A DNA stretch of 64,000 nucleotides from Pantoea sp. 18069 (GCF_902706035.1 NZ_CACSJA010000012.1:1-64000), one strand, 5' to 3'. Shown: positions 27,761 to 37,560, numbered from the stretch's first letter. The notes: a model not told the origin generated them from the letters alone. Program-made: numbers and translations.

Positions 27761-28627
27761 ATGCCCGGCATCGCCCGCTTCCTGCCACTGCCAGGCCGCA
27801 GCCTTGGCCGCCGCCTGCTGGCGGCAGGCCTGCTGTGCCTGGGGCTGGTCGCGGGCGCGGCGCGCGCCGATCTCTGGGCGTTTGTCGATGCGCAGGGCGT
27901 GACGCATTTCGCGGCCGAGCAGCTCGATGAGCGCTATGCGCTGTTCTTTCGGGGGCCGAGCTTCGACTCCGAGCGCGATATCGGGGGGGCGGCCCATGCC
28001 GGGGAGGACCCGGGTGCGACACTGGTCGTCCGGGCGCGCGTGCAGTCGTATTTCGACATCCTGCCGGCCTATAAAAGCGTGCGGCCGCACCTGCGCCGCG
28101 CGGCCGAGCGCAGCGGTGTCGACTATGCGCTGCTCAAGGCGGTGATTGCCACCGAGTCGGGCTTCGACGCGCACGCGGTCTCGCCCAAGGGCGCGCTGGG
28201 CCTGATGCAGCTGATGCCCGCGACGGCCGAGCGCTTCGGCGTTGCGGCCGCGGGCAGCCGCACGCTGGCCCAGCAACTGCACGATCCGGCCGTGAACGTG
28301 CCCGCGGGCGCGCGCTACCTGCGCCATCTGCTGGACCTGTTCGACGGCCGGCTGGACCTGGCGCTTGCGGCCTACAACGCGGGCGAAGGCGCGGTGCGCC
28401 GCGCGGGGCAGAAGATTCCGCCGTTCAAGGAAACCCAAAACTATGTGAAGACCGTGCTGGCGCTGTACCGCCAGCTCCAGCCGCTGGCGCCCGTCGCCGC
28501 GGCCTGGATGGCAGGGGCTGACGAGGCGCCGGCCGCCGGTACGCCGGCCGCACGATCTTCACGCATCCGCATGACGCTGCCTGCGGGCAGCGCGCGGGAG
28601 TCTTTCGACAAGAAACGAGAACAATGA
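27761..28627 (+). CDS. Periplasmic lytic transglycosylase (SLT family) between parE and parC
   Basis: 288 residues. The signal peptide ends near ARA (residue 36), followed by a short DUF4124-like strand unit ([13 protein letters not shown]) and then the SLT domain with catalytic Glu132 (IATESGF), [10 protein letters not shown] and [11 protein letters not shown]. It cleaves the MurNAc-GlcNAc bond of peptidoglycan to give 1,6-anhydro ends. It lies 14 bases after parE, and its stop overlaps the parC start (ATGA), so cell-wall cleavage and chromosome decatenation genes are co-transcribed. Confidence 0.93.
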   Translation: MPGIARFLPLPGRSLGRRLLAAGLLCLGLVAGAARADLWAFVDAQGVTHFAAEQLDERYALFFRGPSFDSERDIGGAAHAGEDPGATLVVRARVQSYFDILPAYKSVRPHLRRAAERSGVDYALLKAVIATESGFDAHAVSPKGALGLMQLMPATAERFGVAAAGSRTLAQQLHDPAVNVPAGARYLRHLLDLFDGRLDLALAAYNAGEGAVRRAGQKIPPFKETQNYVKTVLALYRQLQPLAPVAAAWMAGADEAPAAGTPAARSSRIRMTLPAGSARESFDKKREQ

Positions 28628-30966
28628 GCGATCAAGATACTTTGGATCTGGCAGTGCAAGCCAATGGCGATGCGCTGGACCTCGGAACCTATGCGCAACG
28701 CGCCTACCTCGAGTACGCGCTGTCGGTGGTCAAGGGCCGGGCCCTGCCCGATGTCTGCGACGGCTTGAAGCCCGTGCAGCGGCGCATTCTCTATGCGATG
28801 GACCGCATGGGCCTGAGCTACTCGGGCAATACCGCGCCGCGCCCGGTCAAGAGCGCGCGCGTGGTCGGCGACGTGCTCGGCCGCTTTCACCCGCATGGCG
28901 ACCAGTCGGCCTATGACGCGCTGGTGCGCATGGCCCAGGACTTCGCCCAGCGCTACCCGCTGGTCGACGGCCAGGGCAACTTCGGCAGCCGCGACGGCGA
29001 CGGCGCCGCGGCCATGCGCTACACCGAGGCACGCCTGTCGAAGATCACCGGCCTGCTGCTCGACGAGATCGACGAGGGCACGGTCGACTTCGTGCCCAAC
29101 TACGACGGCTCGACCCAGGAGCCGCGCCAGCTGCCCGCGCGCCTGCCGTTCAGCCTGCTCAATGGCGCCAGCGGCATCGCCGTGGGCCTGGCCACCGAAA
29201 TCCCCAGCCACAACCTGCGCGAGATCGCCGACGCCTGCGTGGCGCTGATCAAGAAGCCGCAGCTGTCCCAGGCCGACCTCGCGCTGCTCGTGCCCGGCCC
29301 CGACTATCCCGGCGGCGGCCAGATCATCAGCAGCCCGGCCGACATCGCCGACGCCTACCGCACGGGCCGCGGCAGCCTCAAGGTGCGCGCGCGCTGGAAG
29401 ATCGAGGAACTCGCGCGCGGCCAGTGGCAGATGGTGGTCACCGAGCTGCCGCCCGGCGTCTCGACGCAGAAGGTGCTCGAGGAGATCGAGGAGCTGTCCA
29501 ACCCCAAGATCAAGACCGGCAAGAAGACGCTGACCCAGGACCAGCAGCAGCTCAAGGTCAACCTGCTGGCCGTGCTCGACGGCGTGCGCGACGAGTCGAG
29601 CAAGGATGCGCCGGTGCGCATCGTCATCGAGCCCAAGAGCGGCAAGGTGCGCCAGTCCGACCTGTCGCATATGCTGCTGGCCCACACCAGCCTCGAGACC
29701 TCGAGTTCGATCAATCTGACGATGATCGGCCTGGACGGCAGGCCGGTGCAAAAATCCCTGCTGCAGATGCTGCAGGAGTGGGTCGAGTTTCGCCAGGGCA
29801 CGATCACGCGGCGCTCGCAGCACCGCCTGGCCAAGGTGCTCGACCGCGCCCACATCCTCGAAGGGCGGCAGATCGTGCTGCTCAACATCGACGAAGTGAT
29901 TGCCATCATCCGCGAGAGCGACGAGCCCAAGGCCGCGCTGATCGAGCGCTTTGCGCTGTCGGAGCGCCAGGCCGAGGACATCCTCGAGATCCGCCTGCGC
30001 CAGCTCGCGCGGCTCGAAGCCATCAAGATCGAGCAGGAGCTCGCCGCGCTGCGCGAAAGCCAGGGCAAGCTCGAGGACATCCTGGGCAATCCGGCCACGC
30101 TGCGCCGGCTGATGATCAAGGAGATCGAAGCCGACGCCAAGCAGTTCGCCGATGCGCGCCGCACGCTGATCCAGGAAGAGAAGAAAGCCATTGCCGAGGT
30201 CAAGGTCGCCGACGAACCCGTCACCGTGGTGGTCTCGGAAAAAGGCTGGGTGCGCGCGCGCCAGGGCCATGGCCATGAGGCCGCGAGCTTCAGCTTCAAG
30301 GCCGGCGATGCGCTCTATGGCACCTTCGAATGCCGCACGGTCGACCAGCTGCTGGCGTTCGGCAGCAATGGCCGGGTCTATTCCGTGCCGGTGGCGCAGT
30401 TGCCCGGCGGGCGCGGTGACGGCCAGCCCGTGACCACGCTGGTCGAGCTCGAAAGCGGCACGCGGCTGCAGTACTACTTCGCGGGCCCGGCCCAGGCCTG
30501 CCTGCTGCTGGCCAGCTCGGGCGGCTACGGCTTCCTCGCCAATGTCGACAGCCTGGTCTCGCGCAACAAGGGCGGCAAGGCCTTTGTCAACCTGGCCGAA
30601 GGCGAAACGCTGTGCGCGCCGTCGCTCGCGAGCGGCGGCTCGGGCAGTGTCACCCCGCCGGCCGCCACCCATGTGGCCGTGGGCTCGGTCGGTGGCCGCA
30701 TCCTGACGTTCGAGATCGGCGAGCTCAAGACCATGGGCAGCGCGGCGCGCGGCCTGATGCTGCTGGCGCTCGAAGCCGGCGACCAGCTTGCGGGCGCTGC
30801 GGCCTACACGCGCAGCATCCGCCTCGAGGGCATTGGCCGCGGCGGCAAGGCGCGCGACGAGACGCTGGAAATCCGCAGCCTCAACAACGCCCGCGGCAAG
30901 CGCGCAGGCAAGGGCAAGGCGGCTGATCTCGGCTTCAAGCCGGCGCGCGTTACGCGCGTGGAATGA
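28624..30966 (+). CDS. parC: DNA topoisomerase IV subunit A
   Basis: 780 residues. The DNA-breaking tyrosine is Tyr133 ([10 protein letters not shown]); the quinolone-determining region reads [12 protein letters not shown], with Gln-Ser-Ala where E. coli ParC has Ser-Ser-Ala-Cys. C-terminal beta-pinwheel repeats start near residue 530. It forms the A2B2 enzyme with ParE. Start ATG 28624 overlaps the transglycosylase stop. Confidence 0.96.
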   Translation: MSDQDTLDLAVQANGDALDLGTYAQRAYLEYALSVVKGRALPDVCDGLKPVQRRILYAMDRMGLSYSGNTAPRPVKSARVVGDVLGRFHPHGDQSAYDALVRMAQDFAQRYPLVDGQGNFGSRDGDGAAAMRYTEARLSKITGLLLDEIDEGTVDFVPNYDGSTQEPRQLPARLPFSLLNGASGIAVGLATEIPSHNLREIADACVALIKKPQLSQADLALLVPGPDYPGGGQIISSPADIADAYRTGRGSLKVRARWKIEELARGQWQMVVTELPPGVSTQKVLEEIEELSNPKIKTGKKTLTQDQQQLKVNLLAVLDGVRDESSKDAPVRIVIEPKSGKVRQSDLSHMLLAHTSLETSSSINLTMIGLDGRPVQKSLLQMLQEWVEFRQGTITRRSQHRLAKVLDRAHILEGRQIVLLNIDEVIAIIRESDEPKAALIERFALSERQAEDILEIRLRQLARLEAIKIEQELAALRESQGKLEDILGNPATLRRLMIKEIEADAKQFADARRTLIQEEKKAIAEVKVADEPVTVVVSEKGWVRARQGHGHEAASFSFKAGDALYGTFECRTVDQLLAFGSNGRVYSVPVAQLPGGRGDGQPVTTLVELESGTRLQYYFAGPAQACLLLASSGGYGFLANVDSLVSRNKGGKAFVNLAEGETLCAPSLASGGSGSVTPPAATHVAVGSVGGRILTFEIGELKTMGSAARGLMLLALEAGDQLAGAAAYTRSIRLEGIGRGGKARDETLEIRSLNNARGKRAGKGKAADLGFKPARVTRVE

Positions 30967-31004
30967 CGGCTGGCCCGATGAAGGGCCTGACCCAGGCCCG
31001 TTTG

Positions 31005-31027
31005 AAACCCCGCTCAAAGCGGGGTTT
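31005..31027 (+). terminator. Terminator after parC
   Basis: AAACCCCGC, a five-base loop, then GCGGGGTTT form a nine-base perfect stem 38 bases after the parC stop; the following T-run is short. Confidence 0.8.
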
Positions 31028-31052
31028 CGTCCATCGGGGGGAATGCAGCAAC

Positions 31053-31071
31053 TTTGCCAAATTTTGCCAAA
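31053..31071 (+). promoter_or_regulatory. Direct repeats before the toxin-antitoxin pair, candidate ParD operator
   Basis: TTTGCCAAA occurs at 31053-31061 and 31063-31071, ten bases apart on the same face of the helix. The position just upstream of the antitoxin start is where ribbon-helix-helix antitoxins usually autoregulate. Confidence 0.5.
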
Positions 31072-31088
31072 ATCGCTAAGCTTGTGGC

Positions 31089-31340
31089 ATGAGCACGATG
31101 AACATTTCCCTGCCCGAATCCCTCAAGTCCTTTGTCGACGAACAGGTCAGTCAGCGCGGTTATGGCACCAGCAGCGAGTACGTGCGCGAGTTGATCCGCA
31201 AGGACCAGGATCGTCTGCAACTGCGCGGCCTGCTGCTCGCGGGCGCGGCTTGTGCCCGGGCGGAGGCGGTCGATGGCGCCTACTTTGCCGGCCTGCGGGA
31301 CCGTGTGCGCCAGCGCGCAAAGGCGGGCGCGCAAGAATGA
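31089..31340 (+). CDS. ParD-family ribbon-helix-helix antitoxin
   Basis: 83 residues. MNISLPESLKSFVDEQV, then YGTSSEYVRELIRKDQDR, is the ParD/CopG DNA-binding ribbon-helix-helix; the C-terminal 35 residues should wrap around the toxin. A second ATG at 31098 gives the family's more usual start. The stop overlaps the toxin start by four bases (ATGA). It neutralises the following toxin and represses the operon. It is unrelated to chromosomal parE/parC despite the names. Confidence 0.88.
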   Translation: MSTMNISLPESLKSFVDEQVSQRGYGTSSEYVRELIRKDQDRLQLRGLLLAGAACARAEAVDGAYFAGLRDRVRQRAKAGAQE

Positions 31341-31666
31341 AAGCCAAGCCCGTAGTCCCGCGCGAGCAGGCCTGCCGGGACGTTGACGAAGTGATTGCCC
31401 ATTACCTGGATGAGCATGCGCAGGCTGCCGCGCTGGGCTTCATTGATGCGCTGGAGCAGGCCTATGCGCACATTGGTCGCCACCCCGGTACGGGGTCACC
31501 GCATTGGGCGCATGAACTCCAGCTGCCGGGTCTGCGGGCCCGGCCTTTGAGCCGTTACCCGCATGTGGTGTTCTATGTCGAGCGACACGACCATATCGAT
31601 GTCTGGCGCGTGCTCCATGGCCAGCGCGACATTCCGGCGTGGATGTCGCAGGCCGAAGACCGTTAG
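31337..31666 (+). CDS. ParE/RelE-superfamily toxin
   Basis: 109 residues from the ATG in the ATGA overlap with the antitoxin. The fold signature is present: a helical N-terminal half (DVDEVIAHYLDEHAQ, FIDALEQAYAHIGRHPGTG), then PGLRARPLSRYPHVVFYVER and VWRVLHGQRDIPAWM, a typical ParE ending. ParE toxins usually poison DNA gyrase, and RelE relatives cut mRNA. A longer frame extends upstream but belongs to no protein. Its stop overlaps the convergent ridA stop by four bases. Confidence 0.88.
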   Translation: MKAKPVVPREQACRDVDEVIAHYLDEHAQAAALGFIDALEQAYAHIGRHPGTGSPHWAHELQLPGLRARPLSRYPHVVFYVERHDHIDVWRVLHGQRDIPAWMSQAEDR

Positions 31667-32121
31667 GCCAGTTCCGCGATCAGCTCGATCTCCACGCAGG
31701 CGCCCATGGGAATCTGTGCCACGCCAAACGCGCTGCGCGCATGCTGGCCCTTGGTGCCGAAGACTTCGCCCAGCAGTTCGCTGCAGCCATTGGTGACCAG
31801 GTGCTGCTCGGTGAAGTCGCCAGTCGAGTTGACCAGGCTCATCACCTTGACGATGCGCTGCACGCGGTTGAGGTCGCCGCCGGCCGCATGCTGCAGCGTG
31901 CCCAGCAGGTCGATGGCCACGGCGCGCGCTGCCGCCTTGCCTTCTTCGGTGGTGATGTCGCGGCCCAGTTGGCCGGCCCAGACCTTGCCGTCCTTCTTGG
32001 CGATATGGCCGCTGAGGAACACCAGCGAGCCGGTCTGCACATAGGGCAGGTAGGCGGCGGCGGGCACGGCCAGCGCGGGCAGTTCGATCTGCAGTTCATT
32101 CAGCTTGTTGTAAACGCTCAT
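31663..32121 (-). CDS. RidA/YjgF family protein (Rid)
   Basis: 152 residues with the Rid fold: YVQTGSLVFLSGHIAKKDGKV, AIDLLGTLQHAAGGDLNRVQRIVKV split by a short loop, and AQIPMGACVEIELIAELA at the end. The consensus C-terminal Arg of true RidA (imine deaminase) is replaced here by Met-Gly-Ala-Cys, so this belongs to another Rid subgroup (YjgH/Rid4-7 type) whose substrate is unclear. The enormous upstream open frame is a shadow of comEC. Confidence 0.85.
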   Translation of the reverse strand: MSVYNKLNELQIELPALAVPAAAYLPYVQTGSLVFLSGHIAKKDGKVWAGQLGRDITTEEGKAAARAVAIDLLGTLQHAAGGDLNRVQRIVKVMSLVNSTGDFTEQHLVTNGCSELLGEVFGTKGQHARSAFGVAQIPMGACVEIELIAELA

Positions 32122-32199
32122 CACGGTTTCCTTTGGCAAAAGATCAGGGAAATGGGGTCGTCCGCGAGTGTGACATAGGCCTGGCGCCGATAGCCACTG

Positions 32200-34833
32200 A
32201 TGGGCGCAGGGGCAGCGTGGATGCGGGCTTGGCAGGGGAGGATGGCACTGGCTAGCATCTGCGCCATGCGCGCCGCGCTCCACCCCCTGTCGACCCCGGC
32301 TGCCGCCCTGCGGCCGCTGCGGCCGTGGTCTGGCTTTCAGGCGGCGCTCATTGGCCTGGTCGCGGGCGCGGCCTGGCAGGTCACGCAGCCCGCGCTGTGG
32401 CGCCCGGGCGGCTATGCGGGCCTGCTGCTCGCCGGCGTGGCGCTGGCCGGCGCGGCCTGGATCGCCAACCGCCGCACGCCCTGGGGTGTGGCCTGGCTGC
32501 TGTGCGCGCTTGCCGCTGCCTGTGCCATGGGCGCGGGCAGCGGGGTGCGCGCGCTCGCATTCCAGTCGCAGGCGCTGGACGCAGCGCTCGAAGGCCAGGA
32601 TCTGCGCCTTACGGGGGTCGTTGCCGCGATGCCCGAACCCACGCCCTGGGGTACGCGCTTTCGCCTTGCGGTCGAGCATGCCGAGCGGCTTGCCAAAACG
32701 GATGCAGGGCAGGGCGCCCGGGTGCGGGTGCCGCCGCTGGTCGAGCTGAGCTGGCAGGGGCCGCGCGGCGGTGAGCGCGCATCTGCACAGATTGCGCCCA
32801 TGCCGCTTGCGGCCGGCGAGCGCTGGTCCTTGACGGTGCGGCTCAAGGCCCCGCATGGACTGCGCAATCCCCATGGCTTTGACCAGGAGCTGTGGCTCTG
32901 GGAGCAGGGCGTGCAGGCCACGGGCTATGTGCGTGCGGGCAAGGCGCAGGCAAAGCCGCAGCGGCTCGCGCAGACCGGGCGCCATCCCGTCGCACGGCTG
33001 CGCCAGCACCTGCGTGATGCGGTCGTCGCGCCGCCGGCTGTGCCGCAGAGTCCGTCCTGGCAGCGTGCGCGTGGCGTGGTCGCGGCGCTGGTGGTGGGCG
33101 ACCAGGGCGCGATCGCGCACAGCGACTGGGCGCTGTTTCGTGCGACCGGCGTGGCCCACCTGATGAGCATTTCGGGTCTGCACATCACGCTGTTCGCCTG
33201 GATCGCTGCGGCGGTGCTGGGCTGGGCCTGGCGGCGATCGGCGCGCTGCTGTCTGTGGCTGCCCGCGCCCACGGCCGCGCTGGTCGGCGGCGTGCTGCTG
33301 GCGCTGGCCTACGCGCTGCTCAGCGGCTGGGGGCTGCCCGCGCAGCGCACGGTCGCGATGCTGGCCGTGGTCGGTGGCCTGCGCCTGGCCGGCGCGCGCT
33401 GGCCCTGGCACCAGGTCTGGCTGCTCGCGCTCGCAGCGGTCGTGCTGGCCGACCCCTGGGCCCTGTGGCAGGCGGGTTTCTGGCTGAGCTTTGTCGCCGT
33501 TGGCGTGCTGTTTGCGGCGTCGGCGCGTACCGCGGCGGCGCACGAGGAAGGCGCGCCGAACGGCGAGAGAGCGCGCCCGCTGGCACTGCTGCGCGCGCGT
33601 TCTCTCGCGTTGCTGCGCACCCAGGCCGTGGTCACGCTCGCGCTCACGCCGCTGGGCGTGCTGCTGTTCGGCCAGGTCTCGCTGGTCGGGGTGGTGGCCA
33701 ACCTGCTGGCCATTCCCTGGGTGACGCTGGTGGTCACCCCGCTCGCCCTGCTGGGCATGTGCTGGCCGCCGCTGTGGCAGCTGGCCACGATCTGCGTGCT
33801 GCCCCTGACCGCGGGACTGGCGTGGCTCGCGCAGCTCCCCGCGGCGCAGCTGTTCCTGCCCGCGGCACCGGTCTGGGCCGCGTTCGCTGCGGTCGCTGGC
33901 GGCATCTGGCTGGTGCTGCGCCTGCCCTGGCCCGTGCGGCTCATGGGGCTGCCGCTGCTGCTGCCGGCGCTGTGGTGGCAGCCCGCGCGGCCCGTGCATG
34001 GCAGCTTCACGCTGCTCGCGGCCGATATCGGGCAGGGCAATGCGGTGCTGGTGCGCACCCGGTCCCATAGCCTGCTCTACGACACCGGCCCGCGCTACGG
34101 CCCGGACAGCGATGCAGGCCAGCGGGTGCTGGTGCCGCTGCTGAGCGCGCTGGGCGCTCGCCTTGATGTGCTGATGCTCAGCCATGGTGACAGCGACCAC
34201 GTTGGCGGCGCGGCGTCCGTGCTGCGCGCGCAGCCCCAGGCCGCGCTGCGCGGCGCGATCAGCCCCGAATGGCCGGTGGCTGTGCAGCGTTCGGCCACGG
34301 CCTGCGCTGCGGGCCAGCGGTGGTCATGGGATGGCGTGGCCTTCGAAGTGCTGCATCCATTGCCGGCCACGGCCGATGCGCCGGCGCCTGCGGCGCGGAG
34401 ACAGCGGCGGCGGCCGGCCCAGGCCGTGCCCAATGCGCACAGCTGCGTGTTGCGCATCGTCGCCGCCAATGGCGCCGCGGCCCTGCTCGCGGGCGATATC
34501 GAGCGCGCGCAGGAGGCCGCGCTGCTGGCGCAGCGCGCGCCACTGCGCGCCGACTGGCTGCTGGTGCCGCACCATGGCAGCAAGACGTCGTCGAGCGCCG
34601 ACTGGATTGCCGCCGTCGCGCCGCGCCATGCGCTGGTGCAGGCCGGCTACCGCAACCGCTACGGCCACCCCGCAGCGCCGGTGGTGCAGCGCTACCGCGC
34701 GCAGGGCGTGAACGTGGTGACCAGCGCGGCCTGTGGCGCCGCGCAGTGGTCGTCGGCGCAGCCACAGCGCCTGGACTGCGAGCGCGCGCTGCGCCTGCGC
34801 TACTGGCAGACGGGCGATGGCCGGAAAAATTGA
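32200..34833 (+). CDS. comEC: DNA internalisation-related competence protein ComEC/Rec2
   Basis: Up to 877 residues; the start is uncertain (ATG 32200, or ATG 32266 which begins MRAALHPLS). After two or three membrane spans and an OB-like domain comes the Competence domain (GVVAALVVGDQGAIAHSDW, HLMSISGLHITLFAW). A C-terminal metallo-beta-lactamase-like domain has LLYDTGPRYG, MLSHGDSDHVGG and VPHHGSKTSS. ComEC forms the inner-membrane channel for single-stranded DNA in natural transformation; the nuclease-like domain may degrade the other strand. It is a single gene here. Confidence 0.93.
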   Translation: MGAGAAWMRAWQGRMALASICAMRAALHPLSTPAAALRPLRPWSGFQAALIGLVAGAAWQVTQPALWRPGGYAGLLLAGVALAGAAWIANRRTPWGVAWLLCALAAACAMGAGSGVRALAFQSQALDAALEGQDLRLTGVVAAMPEPTPWGTRFRLAVEHAERLAKTDAGQGARVRVPPLVELSWQGPRGGERASAQIAPMPLAAGERWSLTVRLKAPHGLRNPHGFDQELWLWEQGVQATGYVRAGKAQAKPQRLAQTGRHPVARLRQHLRDAVVAPPAVPQSPSWQRARGVVAALVVGDQGAIAHSDWALFRATGVAHLMSISGLHITLFAWIAAAVLGWAWRRSARCCLWLPAPTAALVGGVLLALAYALLSGWGLPAQRTVAMLAVVGGLRLAGARWPWHQVWLLALAAVVLADPWALWQAGFWLSFVAVGVLFAASARTAAAHEEGAPNGERARPLALLRARSLALLRTQAVVTLALTPLGVLLFGQVSLVGVVANLLAIPWVTLVVTPLALLGMCWPPLWQLATICVLPLTAGLAWLAQLPAAQLFLPAAPVWAAFAAVAGGIWLVLRLPWPVRLMGLPLLLPALWWQPARPVHGSFTLLAADIGQGNAVLVRTRSHSLLYDTGPRYGPDSDAGQRVLVPLLSALGARLDVLMLSHGDSDHVGGAASVLRAQPQAALRGAISPEWPVAVQRSATACAAGQRWSWDGVAFEVLHPLPATADAPAPAARRQRRRPAQAVPNAHSCVLRIVAANGAAALLAGDIERAQEAALLAQRAPLRADWLLVPHHGSKTSSSADWIAAVAPRHALVQAGYRNRYGHPAAPVVQRYRAQGVNVVTSAACGAAQWSSAQPQRLDCERALRLRYWQTGDGRKN

Positions 34834-34946
34834 TCTGCGGCGAGCGTCAACATCCTCTTGCGCGCTGGGTACACTGAAGCGCCAGGCAAGCGCGCAGCCG
34901 TATCGGGCCCGAAGCTTGCTTGGTTGGACGGCAGGAGGCTCCGCTG

Positions 34947-36431
34947 ATGCAAAGATTCGACGAAATGTATGCAACCACGCCCTTTGAGGGCAGTGATGTT
35001 CGACCGCATTACAAAGACTACCGCCAATGGCTTGCACGCCAGCCCGGCGCGGCCATGCAGGCACGGCGCGCCGAGGCGGAAATGATTTTCCGCCGGGTCG
35101 GCATCACTTTTGCCGTCTACGGCGCAAAGGATGAGGGCGGGGTCGGCCGGGAGCGGCTGATTCCGTTCGACCTGATACCGCGCATCATTCCGTCCCAGGA
35201 ATGGTCGCACCTGCAGCGCGGCCTGGTGCAGCGCGCGACGGCGCTCAACCGCTTCATCCACGACGTCTACCATGACCAGGAGATCCTGCGCGCGGGCATC
35301 GTACCCGCCGATCTGGTGCTCGAGAATGCCCAGTACCGCCCGGAAATGGCCGGTGTCAAGGTGCCCGGCGACATCTATGCGCAGATCGCGGGCATCGACA
35401 TCGTGCGTGCCGCGAATGCCGACGGCGCAGGTGAATATTTTGTGCTCGAGGACAATCTGCGCGTGCCTTCGGGTGTGTCCTACATGCTCGAAAACCGCCG
35501 CATGATGATGCGGCTGTTTCCCGAGCTGTTCGCCCAGCATGCGGTGGCGCCGGTCGCGCATTACCCTGACCTGCTGCTCGACACGCTGCGCGCCGTGGCG
35601 CCCGCGAGCGCACCCGAGCCGACGGTGGTGGTGCTCACGCCGGGCATGCACAACAGTGCCTATTTCGAGCATGCCTTCCTGGCCCAGCAAATGGGCGTGG
35701 ACCTGGTCGAAGGCCAGGATCTGGTGGTCGAGCAGGACACGGTGTTCAAGCGCACGACACGCGGGCTGCGCCGCGTCGACGTGATCTACCGGCGCCTGGA
35801 CGACGATTTTCTCGACCCCGAAGTGTTCCGCGAGAGCTCGACGCTGGGCTGCCCCGGCCTGATGCGCGCCTATCGCGCGGGCAATGTGGCGATCTGCAAT
35901 GCGGTCGGCACCGGCGTGGCCGACGACAAGTCGGTCTACCCCTACGTGCCCGACATGATCCGCTTCTACCTGGGCGAGCAGCCGCTGCTGTCGAACGTGC
36001 CGACCTGGATGTGCCGCAAGAGCGACGATCTGCGCTATGTGCTCGACCACCTGCATGAGCTCGTCGTGAAGGAAGTGCATGGCGCGGGCGGCTACGGCAT
36101 GCTGATCGGCCCGGCCGCGACGCGCGCCGAGATCGAGGATTTCCGGCGCGCGCTGCTGGCCAATCCCGCGGGCTACATCGCCCAGCCGACGCTGAGCCTG
36201 TCGAGTTGCCCGACCTATGTCGAAAGCGGCATTGCGCCGCGCCACATCGACCTGCGGCCCTTCGTTCTCAGCGGCAAGACCGTGAAGATGGTCGCCGGCG
36301 GGCTCACGCGCGTGGCCTTGCAGGAAGGCTCGCTGGTGGTCAACTCATCGCAAGGCGGGGGGACCAAGGACACCTGGGTACTCGAAGGCGCGGAGGACTC
36401 CGGCCTCGCGCAAGGGAGCGTTGCATGCTGA
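34947..36431 (+). CDS. Circularly permuted ATP-grasp type 2 protein (DUF404/DUF407)
   Basis: 494 residues. The DUF404/407 block is recognisable by YHDQEILRAGIVPADLVLEN, VLEDNLRVPSGVSYMLENR, VLTPGMHNSAYFEHAFLA and KEVHGAGGYGMLIGPAA. Such proteins carry a rearranged ATP-grasp fold and are predicted peptide-bond-forming or amide ligases. The start at 34947 has GGAGG before it. It overlaps the alpha-E gene by seven bases; in many genomes these two are followed by a transglutaminase-like protease and sometimes the Anbu proteasome-like protein, which are not present here. The product is unknown. Confidence 0.9.
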   Translation: MQRFDEMYATTPFEGSDVRPHYKDYRQWLARQPGAAMQARRAEAEMIFRRVGITFAVYGAKDEGGVGRERLIPFDLIPRIIPSQEWSHLQRGLVQRATALNRFIHDVYHDQEILRAGIVPADLVLENAQYRPEMAGVKVPGDIYAQIAGIDIVRAANADGAGEYFVLEDNLRVPSGVSYMLENRRMMMRLFPELFAQHAVAPVAHYPDLLLDTLRAVAPASAPEPTVVVLTPGMHNSAYFEHAFLAQQMGVDLVEGQDLVVEQDTVFKRTTRGLRRVDVIYRRLDDDFLDPEVFRESSTLGCPGLMRAYRAGNVAICNAVGTGVADDKSVYPYVPDMIRFYLGEQPLLSNVPTWMCRKSDDLRYVLDHLHELVVKEVHGAGGYGMLIGPAATRAEIEDFRRALLANPAGYIAQPTLSLSSCPTYVESGIAPRHIDLRPFVLSGKTVKMVAGGLTRVALQEGSLVVNSSQGGGTKDTWVLEGAEDSGLAQGSVAC

Positions 36432-37381
36432 GCCGTACCGCCGACCATCTTTTCTGGATGTCCCGCTATGTCGAGCGCGCCGAAAACACGGCACGTCTGC
36501 TGAGCGTGGCCTATGACACTTCGATGCTGCCGCAGGCGCCGGGACAGGCGCGCAAGGCCTGGCAGGGCGTGCTGTCGATCAGCGAACTCGTGCCCGCCTA
36601 TCAGGCCTTGCACGATGAGGTGACGCGCGACAAGGTGCTGCACTTCCTGGTGCGTGACGAGAGCAACAGCGCGTCCATCGTGTCCTGCCTGCGGTCCGCG
36701 CGCGAAAACGCGCGTGCGGTGCGCGGCACGCTGACCACCGAAGTCTGGGAAACGCATAACCAGACCTGGCTTGAAGTCGGTAGGCAGCTCGATCACGGTG
36801 CGTTCGAGCGCGATCCCGCGCAATTCTTCGAATGGGTCAAGGACCGTTCGCACCTGTCGCGCGGCGTCACGCAAGGCACCATGCTCCAGGACGAGGCCTA
36901 CCACTTCCTGCGCCTGGGCACCTTCCTCGAGCGCGCGGACAATACCGCGCGCCTGCTGGATGTGAAATTCCACGCGCTCGAGCGCGAATACCACGGCAGC
37001 GCGCGCGGCAACGGTGACGTGCAGTTCGACTTCTACCACTGGAGCGCGCTGCTGCGCAGCGTCTCGGCGTTCGAGGTCTACCGCAAGGTCTACCGCGACG
37101 TGATCACGCCCGAGCGCGTGGCCGAACTGCTGATGCTGCGCGCCGACATGCCCAGGTCGCTGCTGGCCAGCATGCAGGAGGTGGTGGCCAACCTGGCGCT
37201 GGTGGCGAACGAGCAGTCGGGCGAAACCCAGCGCAAGGCGGGGCGGCTGCTTGCTGACCTGCGCTATGCGCGCATCGACGAAATCCTCGCGACCGGGCTG
37301 CACGCCTATCTCACGCAGTTCCTCGAGCGCGTCAATGCGCTGGGCGCGGATATCAGCCGGGATTTTCTGGTGCCGAGTTGA
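36425..37381 (+). CDS. Alpha-E domain protein (DUF403)
   Basis: 318 residues, helical throughout. The opening MLSRTADHLFWMSRYVERAENTAR is the hallmark, and the ERAENTARLL motif recurs as ERADNTARLLDVKF in the second half, suggesting an internal duplication. Always found with the circularly permuted ATP-grasp protein; the alpha-E domain is thought to act with it in modifying or transferring a peptide. The overlap with the upstream gene indicates coupled translation. Confidence 0.9.
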   Translation: MLSRTADHLFWMSRYVERAENTARLLSVAYDTSMLPQAPGQARKAWQGVLSISELVPAYQALHDEVTRDKVLHFLVRDESNSASIVSCLRSARENARAVRGTLTTEVWETHNQTWLEVGRQLDHGAFERDPAQFFEWVKDRSHLSRGVTQGTMLQDEAYHFLRLGTFLERADNTARLLDVKFHALEREYHGSARGNGDVQFDFYHWSALLRSVSAFEVYRKVYRDVITPERVAELLMLRADMPRSLLASMQEVVANLALVANEQSGETQRKAGRLLADLRYARIDEILATGLHAYLTQFLERVNALGADISRDFLVPS

Positions 37382-37389
37382 CTGAAGCA

Positions 37390-37560
37390 CCCCCTGAGCC
37401 GCTCACGCCGGATGGCCGGCCCCGTCTCCCCCCTCTCATCCTTCGGTGGAGGGGGGCGCCCGGCTAGGGGCTGCAGCCTCGCTGCGGGGCGGCCCTTGCT
37501 CGCTGCCCCTGGCCTTTGAGTCGCGCCAGTTTTATCCAGCGCGCGCAGGACAAGCACCAA
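37390..37560. repeat. Comamonad-type intergenic repeat region
   Basis: The stretch begins CCCCCTGAGCCGCT and continues with G/C blocks and a C-rich CTCCCCCCTCTCATCC run facing GGTGGAGGGGGGCG, able to fold. The same 14-base start occurs at 58997-59010 after ppsA. It contains no gene; the apparent open frame on the minus strand is repeat-derived. Confidence 0.6.

Noticed and set aside
28441-31017. 858-codon minus-strand frame opposite parC
   Set aside because: Shadow of parC with low-complexity composition and no family resemblance.
37306-37560. 84-codon minus-strand frame after the alpha-E gene
   Set aside because: It runs across the alpha-E gene end and a comamonad-type intergenic repeat; the peptide is typical of translated repeat DNA.
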